This document shows, piece by piece, positions 21,587-30,391 of a DNA stretch of 64,000 nucleotides. Below the pieces are notes generated by a model. The model was not told the DNA's origin and searched no databases. It saw only the letters and a program-made list of their open reading frames with translations. The first letter of the stretch is position 1. Each line of letters begins with the position of its first letter. Source of the DNA: Pseudomonadota bacterium. Its GTDB lineage: Bacteria; Pseudomonadota; Alphaproteobacteria; Rhodospirillales; Magnetospirillaceae. The translations under genes were made by a program, and so were the position numbers. The stretch covers positions 24,942-88,941 of the forward strand of contig JAJZVW010000007.1 of NCBI GenBank assembly GCA_021847015.1. Direction: 5' to 3'.

Positions 21587-21723
21587 GGTTCTCGTCATGG
21601 GATTTTTCGTTGCCATCCCGAGCGCAGCCGAGGGATCCTTCCGGCATTGTCGGGTGAAGGATCCCTCCACTCGCTCACGCCCGGTCGGGATGACACCATG
21701 AGCCAGCGCGCATAATGAGAACC
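21587..21723. repeat. Dispersed palindromic intergenic repeat, copy C
   Basis: This is the longest and most complete copy. Outer arms are GGTTCTCGTCATG (21587) and CATAATGAGAACC (ending 21723). Inner arms are TGCCATCCCGAGCG/GGTCGGGATGACA, and the innermost GGGATCCTTCC pairs with GTGAAGGATCCC. It lies between pfkA and the second DUF465 gene. Confidence 0.8.
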
Positions 21724-21805
21724 GTTGGTGCTAACCCATACCGTTTCGCCTCGCCTTCTGCTACTGTCAAGCTGCCTTCCTGCGGATTTTCACGCTCATG
21801 CAACC

Positions 21806-22012
21806 ATGATCGATGAGGACTTGGAACGGATTCGCCGGCGTCTCGCCGAGCTGCGGACGGAACATCGCGATCTGGATGACGTCATCGCCCGCATGGCCGG
21901 CGATCCCTTCGTCGATCAATTGCGCCTTCAACGCCTGAAGAAGCGCAAGCTGGCGCTCAAGGACGACATCGCCCGGCTGGAAAACCAGCTCATCCCCGAC
22001 ATCATCGCCTGA
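21806..22012 (+). CDS. DUF465/YdcH-family small protein, paralogue
   Basis: A 68-residue charged two-helix protein: LERIRRRLAELRTEHRDLDD, then LRLQRLKKRKLALKDDIARL. It matches the DUF465 pattern, including the late KKRKLALKD segment, and is longer by ten residues than its paralogue at 19557. The function is unknown. Start ATG 21806 opens at the conserved first helix. Its last 11 bp overlap the end of the convergent GGDEF-like gene. Confidence 0.8.
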   Translation: MIDEDLERIRRRLAELRTEHRDLDDVIARMAGDPFVDQLRLQRLKKRKLALKDDIARLENQLIPDIIA

Positions 22013-22751
22013 CGTCCCGCGGCGGATTCCTGAGAGCCGCGTCGGCCGCCGCCAGCGCCTGTCCCGCATCCGTCCCGGGCGCCAGCGGATGCAGCCCGAA
22101 CCGCACGGCGAGCGGCACCGGCTGGCCGTCCCAGGCGAAGGGTGGGGCTTCGATGAGGCGCCGGATGCCATCGAGCTTGCCGGCGGCCGCGTCGGTATCG
22201 GCCCCCGCCAGCAGGAGGCCGAAATCGCTGCCGCCCAGGCTGCCGACCGCGTCGCTGGCCCGCAGGCTGGCAACGATGTGGACACAGGCGTGCCGCAAGG
22301 CGCCATCGGCGGCCGCCAAGCCCCGCTCGCCGCGTAAGCGCTCGACGCCCGCGACATGCAGCAGGGCCAGCGTGGCCGCCCCTTCGCTTTCCGCGGCGCG
22401 CCGCTCCACCTCGCGCAGGAAGGCGCGGCGGTTGAGGCAGGGAAGCAGCGAATGGCGGCCGGCCTCCCGCTCCAGATAGTCCCGGGCGCGCTCGTTGCGC
22501 TCGGCCAGCGCCCTCAGGCGGTCGAGTTCGGCCAGCAGCGGCCGCACCGCCTCCAGCACGTCCGCCCCGACCGCCTCGGCCGACAGGCCCAGCAGCGAGG
22601 CCACATCGTGGATCGAGTGCTCGACCGCAGCCTCGCGCTGCGCGGATTCGTAAACATGATAGCCCCGGCGCTGCGGCAGATCGTGCTGCGGCGGGAATTT
22701 CGTCACCTCTGGCACGCCGAGCACGCGTTCGGCGCGGTATTCGTCGGTCAT
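22002..22751 (-). CDS. Degenerate GGDEF-domain protein
   Basis: A 249-residue protein. The N-terminal part is helical ([20 protein letters not shown], then a coiled coil [18 protein letters not shown]). The rest follows a GGDEF fold, with [19 protein letters not shown] in place of D-x-LTxLxNRR and [10 protein letters not shown] in place of GGDEF. Loss of the D/E of the catalytic loop and of the usual metal Asp makes diguanylate cyclase activity unlikely. It may bind c-di-GMP or GTP as a receptor, or act as a scaffold. The ATG lies at 22751. Confidence 0.75.
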   Translation of the reverse strand: MTDEYRAERVLGVPEVTKFPPQHDLPQRRGYHVYESAQREAAVEHSIHDVASLLGLSAEAVGADVLEAVRPLLAELDRLRALAERNERARDYLEREAGRHSLLPCLNRRAFLREVERRAAESEGAATLALLHVAGVERLRGERGLAAADGALRHACVHIVASLRASDAVGSLGGSDFGLLLAGADTDAAAGKLDGIRRLIEAPPFAWDGQPVPLAVRFGLHPLAPGTDAGQALAAADAALRNPPRDVRR

Positions 22752-22951
22752 GACCGTCCCCCGGACCAGCCAAGCTCCCGGAAAATTGCGTCCTGCCGCT
22801 TGGCGCGGATACGGATACCTGCGGTTTATACGGACCGGCCGCGCAATTCCGTCGCATCGCCGGCCTCGGCCCGCCTCCGGGCGCCGGGGCTCCACCTGAA
22901 ACCACCTCATCCCGAAAATCGAAACCGCGCGGACCAAACGGAAAACGGGTC

Positions 22952-22979
22952 TTGCGCCGAACGCCGCGATTTCTATAAT
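22952..22979 (+). promoter_or_regulatory. Sigma-70-type promoter for purEK
   Basis: TTGCGC (22952-22957) and TATAAT (22974-22979) are separated by 16 bases. They lie 40 bp upstream of the purE start. The -10 matches consensus fully. No purine riboswitch was recognised in the short leader. Confidence 0.55.
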
Positions 22980-23018
22980 CCGCCCTTTCCTTCGTCCCCT
23001 GCCGAGAGCGTGACGACA

Positions 23019-23546
23019 ATGGAAACGCCCCGCCGGGATCAGCCGCTGGTCGGCATCATCATGGGCAGCCAGTCGGACTGGGAGACCATGCGCCACGCGG
23101 CGCAGGTCCTGACCGAGCTTGACATCCCGTATCAGACTCGCGTGGTTTCGGCGCACCGCACGCCCCAGCGGCTGTACGACTACGCCACCACGGCGAAGGG
23201 CCGCGGTCTCAAGGTCATCATCGCCGGCGCCGGCGGGGCCGCGCACCTGCCCGGCATGACCGCCGCCATGACCAGCCTCCCGGTGTTCGGCGTTCCGGTG
23301 GAAAGCCGGACGCTGAAAGGCGCCGATTCGCTCTACTCCATCGTGCAGATGCCGGGCGGCGTGCCTGTGGGCACGCTGGCCATCGGCAAGGCGGGGGCGA
23401 CCAATGCCGGCCTGCTCGCCGCCGCCGTGCTGGCATTGCTGGACGAGGCCCTGGCCACCCGCCTGGACGCCTGGCGCGCACGTCAGACGGCTTCCGTGGC
23501 CGAGGCCCCGGTCGATGCCGAAACCCCTCACCTGATCGTCCCGTGA
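23019..23546 (+). CDS. purE: 5-(carboxyamino)imidazole ribonucleotide mutase PurE
   Basis: A class I PurE of 175 residues, moving the carboxylate of N5-CAIR to C4 to give CAIR in purine synthesis. [14 protein letters not shown] (substrate loop), [15 protein letters not shown] (catalytic His) and [13 protein letters not shown] are all present, as is [10 protein letters not shown] short C-terminal extension after [10 protein letters not shown] is Ala/Val rich. Its stop overlaps the purK GTG start by 4 bp, so the two are translationally coupled and their products hand over unstable N5-CAIR. Confidence 0.96.
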   Translation: METPRRDQPLVGIIMGSQSDWETMRHAAQVLTELDIPYQTRVVSAHRTPQRLYDYATTAKGRGLKVIIAGAGGAAHLPGMTAAMTSLPVFGVPVESRTLKGADSLYSIVQMPGGVPVGTLAIGKAGATNAGLLAAAVLALLDEALATRLDAWRARQTASVAEAPVDAETPHLIVP

Positions 23547-24628
23547 CCGACGCCCGCCCTTTGGCTCCCGGCAGCACCATCGGCATCGTCGGCGGCGGAC
23601 AGCTCGGCCGCATGGCGGCCCTGGCGGCGGCGCGGCTGGGCTACCGCGTCCACATCTACTGCCCGGAAACGGCCAGTCCCGCGGCGCAGGTCGCGGCCGA
23701 GGCGACGGTCGCCGCCTATGACGACCGCGAACGGCTGGCCGCCTTCGCCCAGGCCGTCGACGTGATCACGTTCGAGTTCGAGAACATCCCCGCCGAGAGC
23801 GTCCGGCTGCTGGCCGAGCGGGTTCCGGTGCGGCCCTCCTGGCGGGTCCTGGACGTCGCCCAGGACCGCATCCACGAAAAGCGCTTCTTCAACGACAACG
23901 GCATCGCCACCCCGCCCTGGCGCGAGGTGGCCAGCGCCGCCGATCTGGCGGCGGCCGTGGAGGCCATCGGCCGGCCGGCGGTCCTGAAAAGCACGCGGCT
24001 GGGCTACGACGGCAAGGGCCAGGTCAAGATCGGCCCGGACGCCGACCTGAACCAGGCCTGGGCCGCCATGGGCGCGCCGGTCGGCGTGCTGGAGGGCTTC
24101 GTCGATTTCGCGGGCGAGGTCTCGGTCATCGTCGCCCGCGGCGTTCACGGCGAGGTCGCGGTGTTCGACCCGGCCTGGAACGTCCACACCGACCACATCC
24201 TCGACACCACCACCATTCCGGCCCCGATCACCGCGGCGGAGGCCGACGCGGCGGTGCGCATCGCGCGGACCTGCGCCGAAACCCTGGGGCTTGTCGGGCT
24301 GCTGGCGGTGGAGATGTTCCTCACCCGCGACGGGCGCCTGCTCGCCAACGAAATGGCCCCCCGGCCGCACAATTCCGGCCACTGGACCATCGACGCCTGC
24401 ATCACCGACCAGTTCGAGCAATTCGTCCGCGCGGTCTGCGGCCTGCCGCTGGGCAGCCCCGAACGCCATTCCGACGCGGTGATGCGCAACCTGATCGGCG
24501 AGGATGCCGACCAGTGGCTGGACATCCTCCGCGACCCGGGCGCGAAGCTTCACCTCTATGGCAAGGCCGAGTCGCGGCCCGGCCGAAAGATGGGACACGT
24601 CACCCGGCTTGTCGCGCGCCAACGATAG
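23543..24628 (+). CDS. purK: 5-(carboxyamino)imidazole ribonucleotide synthase PurK
   Basis: A 361-residue ATP-grasp ligase making N5-CAIR from AIR, bicarbonate and ATP. The N-terminal [20 protein letters not shown] is diagnostic. Further motifs are [22 protein letters not shown] and [19 protein letters not shown] (metal and AIR site). The GTG start at 23543 overlaps purE in GTGA, which fixes the start. Length and order are normal. Confidence 0.97.
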   Translation: MTDARPLAPGSTIGIVGGGQLGRMAALAAARLGYRVHIYCPETASPAAQVAAEATVAAYDDRERLAAFAQAVDVITFEFENIPAESVRLLAERVPVRPSWRVLDVAQDRIHEKRFFNDNGIATPPWREVASAADLAAAVEAIGRPAVLKSTRLGYDGKGQVKIGPDADLNQAWAAMGAPVGVLEGFVDFAGEVSVIVARGVHGEVAVFDPAWNVHTDHILDTTTIPAPITAAEADAAVRIARTCAETLGLVGLLAVEMFLTRDGRLLANEMAPRPHNSGHWTIDACITDQFEQFVRAVCGLPLGSPERHSDAVMRNLIGEDADQWLDILRDPGAKLHLYGKAESRPGRKMGHVTRLVARQR

Positions 24629-24749
24629 GCCCTGGCCGTCCCGCCTGGATGACGGATTGGTAAGCCGGTCATTTGAGGTTGACGTTCGGTGTGGGCTTGC
24701 GGGTATTTTCGTCGGCGGTAAATCCGGCAACGCCCAAAAAGGTCATCCC

Positions 24750-25388
24750 TTGGAAGATTTCGTCCTCAACATCGTCGCCACGTACCATTACCTGACCTAT
24801 CCGGTCATTCTGGCGGCGACCTTCATCGAGGGCGAAACCATTGTCATTCTGTGCGGCGCCGCCGCCCGCGATCTCGCGATCAACGTCGAGTTGCTGGCGC
24901 TTTTCGCCTTCGCCGGCAGTTTCCTGGGCGATCAGCTCTATTACTACATCGGCCGGAAATACGGTTCTCCCCTGCTGATCCGCTGGCCGACACTGGGGCG
25001 CAAGATCGACTGGGCCTTTCGTTTGGTGAAGGACCACCCGACCCTGTTCATCCTGTCGTTCCGTTTCATCTACGGCATCCGCAACATCGCGCCGTTCGTG
25101 ATCGGCATCTCGGAAGTACCGCGGCTGCGCTATTTCATCCTGAATTTCATCGCGGCCCAGATCTGGGCCCACAGCTTCGCCTGGGGCGGCTACCTCCTGG
25201 GCCGCGCCCTGGAAAAATGGCTGGGAAGCAACCGCTGGCTGGTGATGCTGGGATTCATCGCCGTGGCGGCAATGGTCGCCGCCTTCGGCTATGCGCGCCA
25301 GAAGAAGAAGCTGCGCGACCTGGAGGCGCGGGAAGCGGCCGCCGGAGCCACCGAGCGGGCGTGCCTGGGCGAGGCCTCTACCGAGTAA
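24750..25388 (+). CDS. DedA-family membrane protein
   Basis: About 212 residues with several membrane segments (starting LTYPVILAATFIEGETIVIL and LFAFAGSFLGDQLYYYIGRK). The DedA/VTT signatures are present: the acidic residue in FIEGE, GDQLYYYIGRKYG, and the basic FRFIYGIRNIAPFVIG. The family flips or recycles lipid carriers such as undecaprenyl phosphate in the inner membrane. The short C-terminal tail is cytoplasmic and charged. A TTG start at 24750 behind AAAAAGG gives a family-sized protein; longer upstream reading has no good start. It overlaps COQ9's end by 11 bp, convergently. Confidence 0.87.
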   Translation: MEDFVLNIVATYHYLTYPVILAATFIEGETIVILCGAAARDLAINVELLALFAFAGSFLGDQLYYYIGRKYGSPLLIRWPTLGRKIDWAFRLVKDHPTLFILSFRFIYGIRNIAPFVIGISEVPRLRYFILNFIAAQIWAHSFAWGGYLLGRALEKWLGSNRWLVMLGFIAVAAMVAAFGYARQKKKLRDLEAREAAAGATERACLGEASTE

Positions 25389-26028
25389 GCCCGAACAGAC
25401 GCCGCCCCTTGGCCGCGCCCGGGCCGGATTGCGGCAGATTCTCCAGCAGGTCCTCGAAACGTCTGCGCACCCGCGTAACCTTGCCGACATCGGTGAGCCG
25501 GCGCTTGAGGAACGCCAGGGTATCGGCCGCATCGTCCGAGGAATCGTCGATCCAATAGAGCATGGTCGCGCTGTAAACGGCCGCCAGGGTGGCACGCCGG
25601 GTGTACCACGAGAAGTCGTGGGACTTGTCCCCGGCGGCACGCCAGATCGCGTCGGCGGTCCGCCAGGTCAGGCTCGCGGCCAAGCCGAGGTTCTGGGGCA
25701 GGGCAAGAACCGCCAGGGCGCGGCGAATGGCCTCGCGATGTCCGGCCCAGCGCTCCAGACGCACCCTGACGGCCGCGACGATCCGCGTCGGCACCCGAGC
25801 CCCCGACAGGTCCAGGGACGCGACGTCCTCCGCCATCCTGCGGTCGGCAAGGGCGACGAAATGGGCGACCGCATCGGCGGGCCCCGCCGGAAACGCGCGC
25901 GCCGGCATGGTCGGGTCGAGCCCCTCGTCCTCGGCGGCGGCCGCCAAAGCGGCATGGGACCAGCCATCGAAGACCACATGCGGCAGCGCCGCCAGCACCA
26001 AACGGTCGCGGATGTCGCCAATATCCAA
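25378..26028 (-). CDS. COQ9-family protein
   Basis: A 216-residue helical protein of the COQ9 family, a lipid-binding partner of the hydroxylase Coq7 in ubiquinone synthesis. A TetR-like helical fold is expected. DRLVLAALPHVVFDGWSHAAL opens it, and DKSHDFSWYTRRATLAAVYSATMLYWIDDSS is the family's most conserved part. The C-terminal LPQSGPGAAK tail is also usual. coq7 lies 1 kb away on the same strand but is not contiguous. Start ATG 26028. Confidence 0.92.
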   Translation of the reverse strand: MDIGDIRDRLVLAALPHVVFDGWSHAALAAAAEDEGLDPTMPARAFPAGPADAVAHFVALADRRMAEDVASLDLSGARVPTRIVAAVRVRLERWAGHREAIRRALAVLALPQNLGLAASLTWRTADAIWRAAGDKSHDFSWYTRRATLAAVYSATMLYWIDDSSDDAADTLAFLKRRLTDVGKVTRVRRRFEDLLENLPQSGPGAAKGRRLFGLTR

Positions 26029-26163
26029 GTCAGCCTCCTGCGGTCGGAGCCGCCCCCCACCATGGTGGCGCCCCCCGTTCCTCCTGAGCGCCCATAATGA
26101 GAGGGGCGCATGTCCCCAGCGCCCTCTTCACAACCGGGGACGCCTGTGCTATCAACGCCACTC

Positions 26164-26187
26164 CCGGACGGCACCCTCCGTGCGGGA
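26164..26187 (+). promoter_or_regulatory. Short hairpin in the rpsU leader
   Basis: CCCGGACGG and CCGTGCGGG pair as 4 bp, a G/G mismatch, then 4 bp, with loop CACCCT. It lies about 36 bp upstream of rpsU and might be a translational control element for S21. Only one sequence is available, so pairing is not tested. Confidence 0.25.
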
Positions 26188-26222
26188 ACTCGGCATTCAG
26201 CGTAGAGGAGCGGTGGCGAAAC

Positions 26223-26426
26223 GTGCAAGTTCTCGTTCGTGACAACAACGTCGATCAGGCCCTGAAGGCGCTCAAGAAGAAGATGCAGCGCGAAGGGGTT
26301 TTCCGCGAGATGAAGCTGCGCCGCAACTTCGAGAAGCCCTCGGAGCGCCGTGCGCGCGAGAAGGCCGAAGCCGTGCGCCGCGCCCGCAAGCTGGAGCGCA
26401 AGCGGCTGGAACGCGAAGGATTCTGA
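26223..26426 (+). CDS. rpsU: 30S ribosomal protein S21
   Basis: A 67-residue basic protein of the small subunit, used in initiation near the anti-Shine-Dalgarno. [20 protein letters not shown] and [20 protein letters not shown] are canonical. The tail is Arg/Lys/Glu-rich and long, as in alphaproteobacteria. The GTG start at 26223 is chosen because it begins exactly at the conserved [10 protein letters not shown] block; upstream reading in frame is not protein-like. Confidence 0.96.
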   Translation: MQVLVRDNNVDQALKALKKKMQREGVFREMKLRRNFEKPSERRAREKAEAVRRARKLERKRLEREGF

Positions 26427-26657
26427 AGGCCGGCTTGGTCGCCGCCTTCAACGCCCTGCGATCCCCCGGTTGATTGCCCGCACGAGGCACCACGGCCTCG
26501 TGCGGTTCGTATTTTTGCGCCCGGAGCATCCCGGGCGGCCGTCGCCGCCGGATGCGAAAACGGGGAAGACCGGGACGCGACCCGGCAGGACGTGAACAGA
26601 AGAAGAGGGTCGCGTGTTTCGCTGATGTGTCGAATATCAGCAACAGGGAGGACGGAG

Positions 26658-26876
26658 ATGCCTCTCGCCAGACAGTCCACCCCCCATGACGCCGCCCAAA
26701 CCCTGGCCGGCATCGACTTTCCGGCGGACAAGCGCAAGATCGTGGAATACGCCCGCGCCAAGAACGCGTCGAAGGAGTTATGCGACGCGCTGGATCACAT
26801 GCCCGAGGCGGAGTACACGAGCATGGCCGACGTCTTCAAAGGGCTTGGCCATCACCCCGGGGGTTCGCAGCACTGA
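26658..26876 (+). CDS. DUF2795-domain small protein
   Basis: A 72-residue protein: AQTLAGIDFPADKRKIVEYA, then CDALDHMPEAEYTSMADV. This matches the DUF2795 pattern (a short three-helix fold often compared with YihD or HTH-like proteins). The function is unknown. ATG 26658 follows GGGAGGACGGAG. A strong terminator lies 42 bp downstream, so it is probably a single-gene unit. Confidence 0.8.
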   Translation: MPLARQSTPHDAAQTLAGIDFPADKRKIVEYARAKNASKELCDALDHMPEAEYTSMADVFKGLGHHPGGSQH

Positions 26877-26917
26877 CAGGACCCAACCCGTCCGCTGCAC
26901 GCGAGCCGCTTCCCCTG

Positions 26918-26947
26918 GCCCCGCCGTCGCCCGCGGCGGGGCTTTTT
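26918..26947 (+). terminator. Rho-independent terminator
   Basis: GCCCCGCCG (26918-26926) pairs perfectly with CGGCGGGGC (26934-26942), with loop TCGCCCG, followed by TTTTT. It terminates the DUF2795 gene and abuts the coq7 stop on the other strand. Confidence 0.9.
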
Positions 26948-26949
26948 CG

Positions 26950-27507
26950 TCAGATCCGCTCCGACAGCCAGATGGCCAGACGGCAGCCGGCCTTGATCGT
27001 GGCCGACAGCAGCGGGTAGGCCACGGCCTTTTCGGCATCGTGCGCCAGCCCGATGTCGCGGTGTTCCAACTCGTCGGCGCGGAAGCCCTCGATGGTGGCA
27101 CGCAAATCCGCCTCGTCGTCTCCCAGACGTTCGGCCTGGTCCGCGTAATGGGCGTCGATGGTTTCCTCGACCGCGACGGTGCACGCCATCGCCGCCCGCT
27201 CGCCGAGCAGCGCGGTCGCCGCCCCCAGGGCGAAACCGGCCACATGCCAAAGCGGCGACAGAAGCGTCGGGCGCACCTGCCGTTCCGAAATCAGGCGGTC
27301 GAACGTCCGCAGGTGGTGGCGCTCCTGGTCGGCCATCCGCTCCAGCACGGGCCCGGTCCGGCCACGGCCCAGAACGGCCATCTGGCCCTGGTAGATGCGG
27401 ACCGCCCCCAATTCCCCCGCCTGATCCACGCGCAGGAAGCGGGCGACCTGGCCCTCGCCATCCGCTGGGTGGGGCGCCTCGCGCCGCGGCGGCTGGCGCA
27501 TGGTCAT
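26950..27507 (-). CDS. coq7: Demethoxyubiquinone hydroxylase Coq7
   Basis: A 185-residue diiron monooxygenase adding the last ring hydroxyl in ubiquinone synthesis at the membrane surface. The diiron ligands are visible: LRVDQAGELGAVRIYQGQ (Glu), ADQERHHLRTFD (ExxH), AVEETIDAHYADQ (Glu) and RADELEHRDIGLAHDA (ExxH). Two weak hydrophobic segments suit peripheral membrane binding. The ATG at 27507 overlaps the dsbB stop by 4 bp (ATGA), so translation is coupled to dsbB. Confidence 0.95.
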   Translation of the reverse strand: MTMRQPPRREAPHPADGEGQVARFLRVDQAGELGAVRIYQGQMAVLGRGRTGPVLERMADQERHHLRTFDRLISERQVRPTLLSPLWHVAGFALGAATALLGERAAMACTVAVEETIDAHYADQAERLGDDEADLRATIEGFRADELEHRDIGLAHDAEKAVAYPLLSATIKAGCRLAIWLSERI

Positions 27508-27992
27508 CGCGTACCCTCCCGCCGGCGGACAAGCAGCAGCGTCACCGCGGCAAGCGCCCCCGAATAGACGATGTTGAGCGCCGCCATGGTCACCCCGTGC
27601 CACTGCCAGGCCGGCTTGTCGCAGGGGACTTCCACCGGCCGGCTCATTGCCTCGGCCAGGCTTCGCGCCGTTACCGCGGCCGAAGCCGCGGCCGCACAGC
27701 CCGGCGACGCCCACCAATGCCGTTCGACTCCGACGTGGTAGACGGCGATGCCGGCATTGACCAGGAACAGCACGCCGGCCGTCGCCACCAGCCGGCGGCG
27801 TACCGCTTCGGGCATCGGCAGAAGCAAGGCGCCCAACCCCGCGGCGGCGGCCACCGCGAAGGGAATCCGCTGGGCGATGCACAGCACGCAGGGGCGAAGG
27901 CCGAAGCCGTATTGGGCGATCAGGGCCCCGGCGAGCGCGGCCAGGCTGGCGGCAACGGCGAAGGCGGCGAGGGAATCGAGGCGGCGGAGCAT
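27504..27992 (-). CDS. dsbB: DsbB-family disulfide bond formation protein
   Basis: A 162-residue inner-membrane protein with four hydrophobic helices (about residues 8-28, 40-58, 68-88 and 138-156). The CVLC pair after the first helix is the quinone-proximal disulfide (GLRPCVLCIAQRIPF), and two further Cys (SPGCAAA and EVPCDKPAWQW) form the loop pair that reoxidises DsbA. It passes electrons to ubiquinone, which fits its coupling to coq7. ATG 27992 starts just before the first helix; in-frame upstream reading is poor. Confidence 0.88.
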   Translation of the reverse strand: MLRRLDSLAAFAVAASLAALAGALIAQYGFGLRPCVLCIAQRIPFAVAAAAGLGALLLPMPEAVRRRLVATAGVLFLVNAGIAVYHVGVERHWWASPGCAAAASAAVTARSLAEAMSRPVEVPCDKPAWQWHGVTMAALNIVYSGALAAVTLLLVRRREGTR

Positions 27993-28080
27993 GCTCGCAC
28001 CATAGCATTCCGCCCCGCGCTTGACCATCGCGAGCCGCGCTCTCATCATCACGCGGAGGCCATCGCCACGGAGGCGTAAG

Positions 28081-29010
28081 GTGACGCTCGACGAGCTCAG
28101 GGCCGGCGGCAAGGCGGCCCTGGCACGAGCGCTGGCCGAGATCGAGAGCGCCCCGGACGCTCCCGCGACGCTGGCGCTGCTGGATGCCGCCTACGCGGCC
28201 CCCACCGCCCATGTCGTCGGCGTGACCGGTCCGCCGGGCGTCGGCAAATCGACGCTCATGAGCGGATTGATCGGCGGGTGGCGGGCCATGGGCCGCACGG
28301 TAGGATGCATCGCCGTCGACCCCTCCTCGCGCCGTTCCGGAGGCGCCCTGCTCGGCGACCGCACGCGGCTCTCCCGCGACCCCGACGATGCCGGGGTGTT
28401 CGTGCGCTCGATGGCGGCCCGCGACCGCCTTGGAGGATTGGCGGCGCTGACCGTTTCCGCCATGGTGGCGATGCGGGCCTTGTACGACACGGTGCTGATC
28501 GAGACCGTGGGAGTCGGCCAATCCGAGACCGACGTGGTCGGTGTCGCCGACACGGTGGTATTCTGCGTCCAGCCGGGCTCGGGCGACAGTCTCCAGTTCA
28601 TGAAGGCCGGCATCACCGAGATCCCCCACATCGTCGTCGTCACCAAATCCGACATGGAGGAGGCCGCCCGGCGAGCCGGCGCCGATGTCGCCGCCGCCCT
28701 GTCGATGGCCGGGGGCGAGATGTCCGGCGGATGGAAGGTGCCGGTGCTGATGGTCTCATCCACACGCCAGCGGGGCATGACCGAACTGATCGCCGCCATC
28801 GACCGCCACAGCGCCTTTCTGTCCGGAAACGACCGCCTCGCCCATGCCCGCCAGGAGCAAGCCGGCCAGTGGCTGCGCGAGTCGGTGGGGGAACGGTTCG
28901 GGCGCGACGGCCTTCGCCGGGCGGGGCCGCTCGCGCTGCGTCCCGGCCAGTCGCCCTTCCGGCGACTGGCCGAGATAGCCCAATGTTTGACGCCCCCATC
29001 GGGTGAATAA
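28081..29010 (+). CDS. meaB: MeaB/ArgK-family G3E GTPase
   Basis: A 309-residue GTPase that guards loading of adenosylcobalamin into methylmalonyl-CoA mutase. Motifs: GVTGPPGVGKSTLMSGL (Walker A), CIAVDPSSRRSGGALLGDRTR, DTVLIETVGVGQSETDV (switch and Walker B) and VVTKSD (guanine). FVRSMAARDRLGGL is also typical. The C-terminus is a little variable. The GTG at 28081 has GGAGG upstream and starts at the conserved DELRAGGKAALARAL. No mutase gene lies beside it, so the client enzyme must be elsewhere. Confidence 0.92.
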   Translation: MTLDELRAGGKAALARALAEIESAPDAPATLALLDAAYAAPTAHVVGVTGPPGVGKSTLMSGLIGGWRAMGRTVGCIAVDPSSRRSGGALLGDRTRLSRDPDDAGVFVRSMAARDRLGGLAALTVSAMVAMRALYDTVLIETVGVGQSETDVVGVADTVVFCVQPGSGDSLQFMKAGITEIPHIVVVTKSDMEEAARRAGADVAAALSMAGGEMSGGWKVPVLMVSSTRQRGMTELIAAIDRHSAFLSGNDRLAHARQEQAGQWLRESVGERFGRDGLRRAGPLALRPGQSPFRRLAEIAQCLTPPSGE

Positions 29011-29079
29011 AAATATCGACGCTGCGGATATTGACAAACACACCCGCTCGGCCGACCATTCTCCAAAGTTGCGCGGGGG

Positions 29080-30390
29080 ATGAGTGTGACCAAGTCCCTG
29101 ATGGCGCGGAAAGCGACCACGGAGACCCGACTGGAGCTTCTGGAATTCGTCTCGTCCCTCGTCTGCCTTATCGACAAGGGTGGGGTGACTTTCGTCAACC
29201 GCGCCGGATCTAAAATACTGGAACTGGAGGCCGTCGAGGACGCCGTCGGGCTGCCCTTCGAAACCTTCGTGGTCGAGGATTACCGGTTCCTGGTCGAAGC
29301 GGGCTGGGAATTGCTGGCCCTTGAGGAATTCGTCCCCCTCAAGCTGAAGCGAAGCAGCGGCGCGGTCTTCGACGCCGAGATGCGCGTGCGGCAGGTTTCG
29401 CCCGACACGGAGACTTTTCTTCTCGAAATCCGCGACATCTCCAAATACGTGAAGTCGGCGGAAGCGCTCCGCGAGCGGGAGGAGAGGCTGCACGGCATCC
29501 TTCACTCGGTGGCGGAAGGCATCATCACCGTCAACGAGGCCGGAATGATCGAATCGGCCAATCCCGCGGTCGAACGCATGTTCGCCTTCGCCAACGGCCA
29601 AATGCTGGGCCGGAGCATCGGTGAGTTGATGCCCGACGACAGGCGCGGGCTCCACCCGCACCTGTTTTCCGCCTACCTGTCCGGCCAGCATCCCGAACTC
29701 ATGGGCCGCACCGTCGAGGGCATGGGCCAGCGCAACGACGGACGGCTGTTTCCGATCGAGATATCGGTCAGCGAATTCCGGCATTCACGCAAGCGGCTGT
29801 TCACGGCGGTGCTGCGCGACATTTCCGAGCGCAAGGAGAACGAGGACCGCATCCGCCGGCTTGCACACCACGACCACCTTACCGGCCTGCCGAACCGCAA
29901 TCTCCTCAACGACCGCATGAACCACGCGCTGGCGCGCATCAAGCGCCACGGCGGCCGCATGGCCGTCCTTTACATCGACCTCGACCGTTTCAAGCCCGTC
30001 AACGACGCCTACGGCCACGAGGCGGGCGATTGCGTGCTCAAAGAGGTAGCCAGCCGGCTGATGGCCTGCGTGCGCTCCTCGGACACCGTCGCGCGCGTGG
30101 GCGGCGACGAATTCGTGGTGGTGACTGAAGAAATGCAGCGGCCCGCCGAAGCCGCGCTGGTGGCGCGCAAGATCGTCGACAGCCTGTCCCGTCCCTTCCC
30201 CGTCTTCGGCGCCGAATGCACCATCGGCGCATCCATCGGCATCGCCCTCTTCCCGGATGACGGTTACACCGTGGAGGACGTCAGCAAGGCCGCCGACGTC
30301 GCCATGTACCGGGTCAAGCACTCGGGGCGCAACGGCTATTGCTTTTTCGCCATGGCCGCGGACCATCCCGAAGACATCGACGAGGAATAG
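29080..30390 (+). CDS. PAS-GGDEF diguanylate cyclase
   Basis: A 436-residue cytoplasmic protein with two PAS-like sensors (about residues 18-125 and 140-255; ILHSVAEGIITVNEAGMIES opens the second) and a GGDEF domain from about 265. LAHHDHLTGLPNRNLLNDRM, then RVGGDEFVVV with RSSD five residues before it (an RxxD inhibition site), and GASIGIALFPDDG show a full active cyclase. It should make c-di-GMP in response to a PAS signal. No membrane segment is seen. A TTGACA lies at 29031, but its -10 is poor. Confidence 0.93.
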   Translation: MSVTKSLMARKATTETRLELLEFVSSLVCLIDKGGVTFVNRAGSKILELEAVEDAVGLPFETFVVEDYRFLVEAGWELLALEEFVPLKLKRSSGAVFDAEMRVRQVSPDTETFLLEIRDISKYVKSAEALREREERLHGILHSVAEGIITVNEAGMIESANPAVERMFAFANGQMLGRSIGELMPDDRRGLHPHLFSAYLSGQHPELMGRTVEGMGQRNDGRLFPIEISVSEFRHSRKRLFTAVLRDISERKENEDRIRRLAHHDHLTGLPNRNLLNDRMNHALARIKRHGGRMAVLYIDLDRFKPVNDAYGHEAGDCVLKEVASRLMACVRSSDTVARVGGDEFVVVTEEMQRPAEAALVARKIVDSLSRPFPVFGAECTIGASIGIALFPDDGYTVEDVSKAADVAMYRVKHSGRNGYCFFAMAADHPEDIDEE

Positions 30391-30391
30391 C

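Noticed and set aside
26049-26108. Fourth copy of the palindromic repeat
   Set aside because: Only the CATAATGAGAGG end and CCTGAGCGCC match; the nested core is missing.
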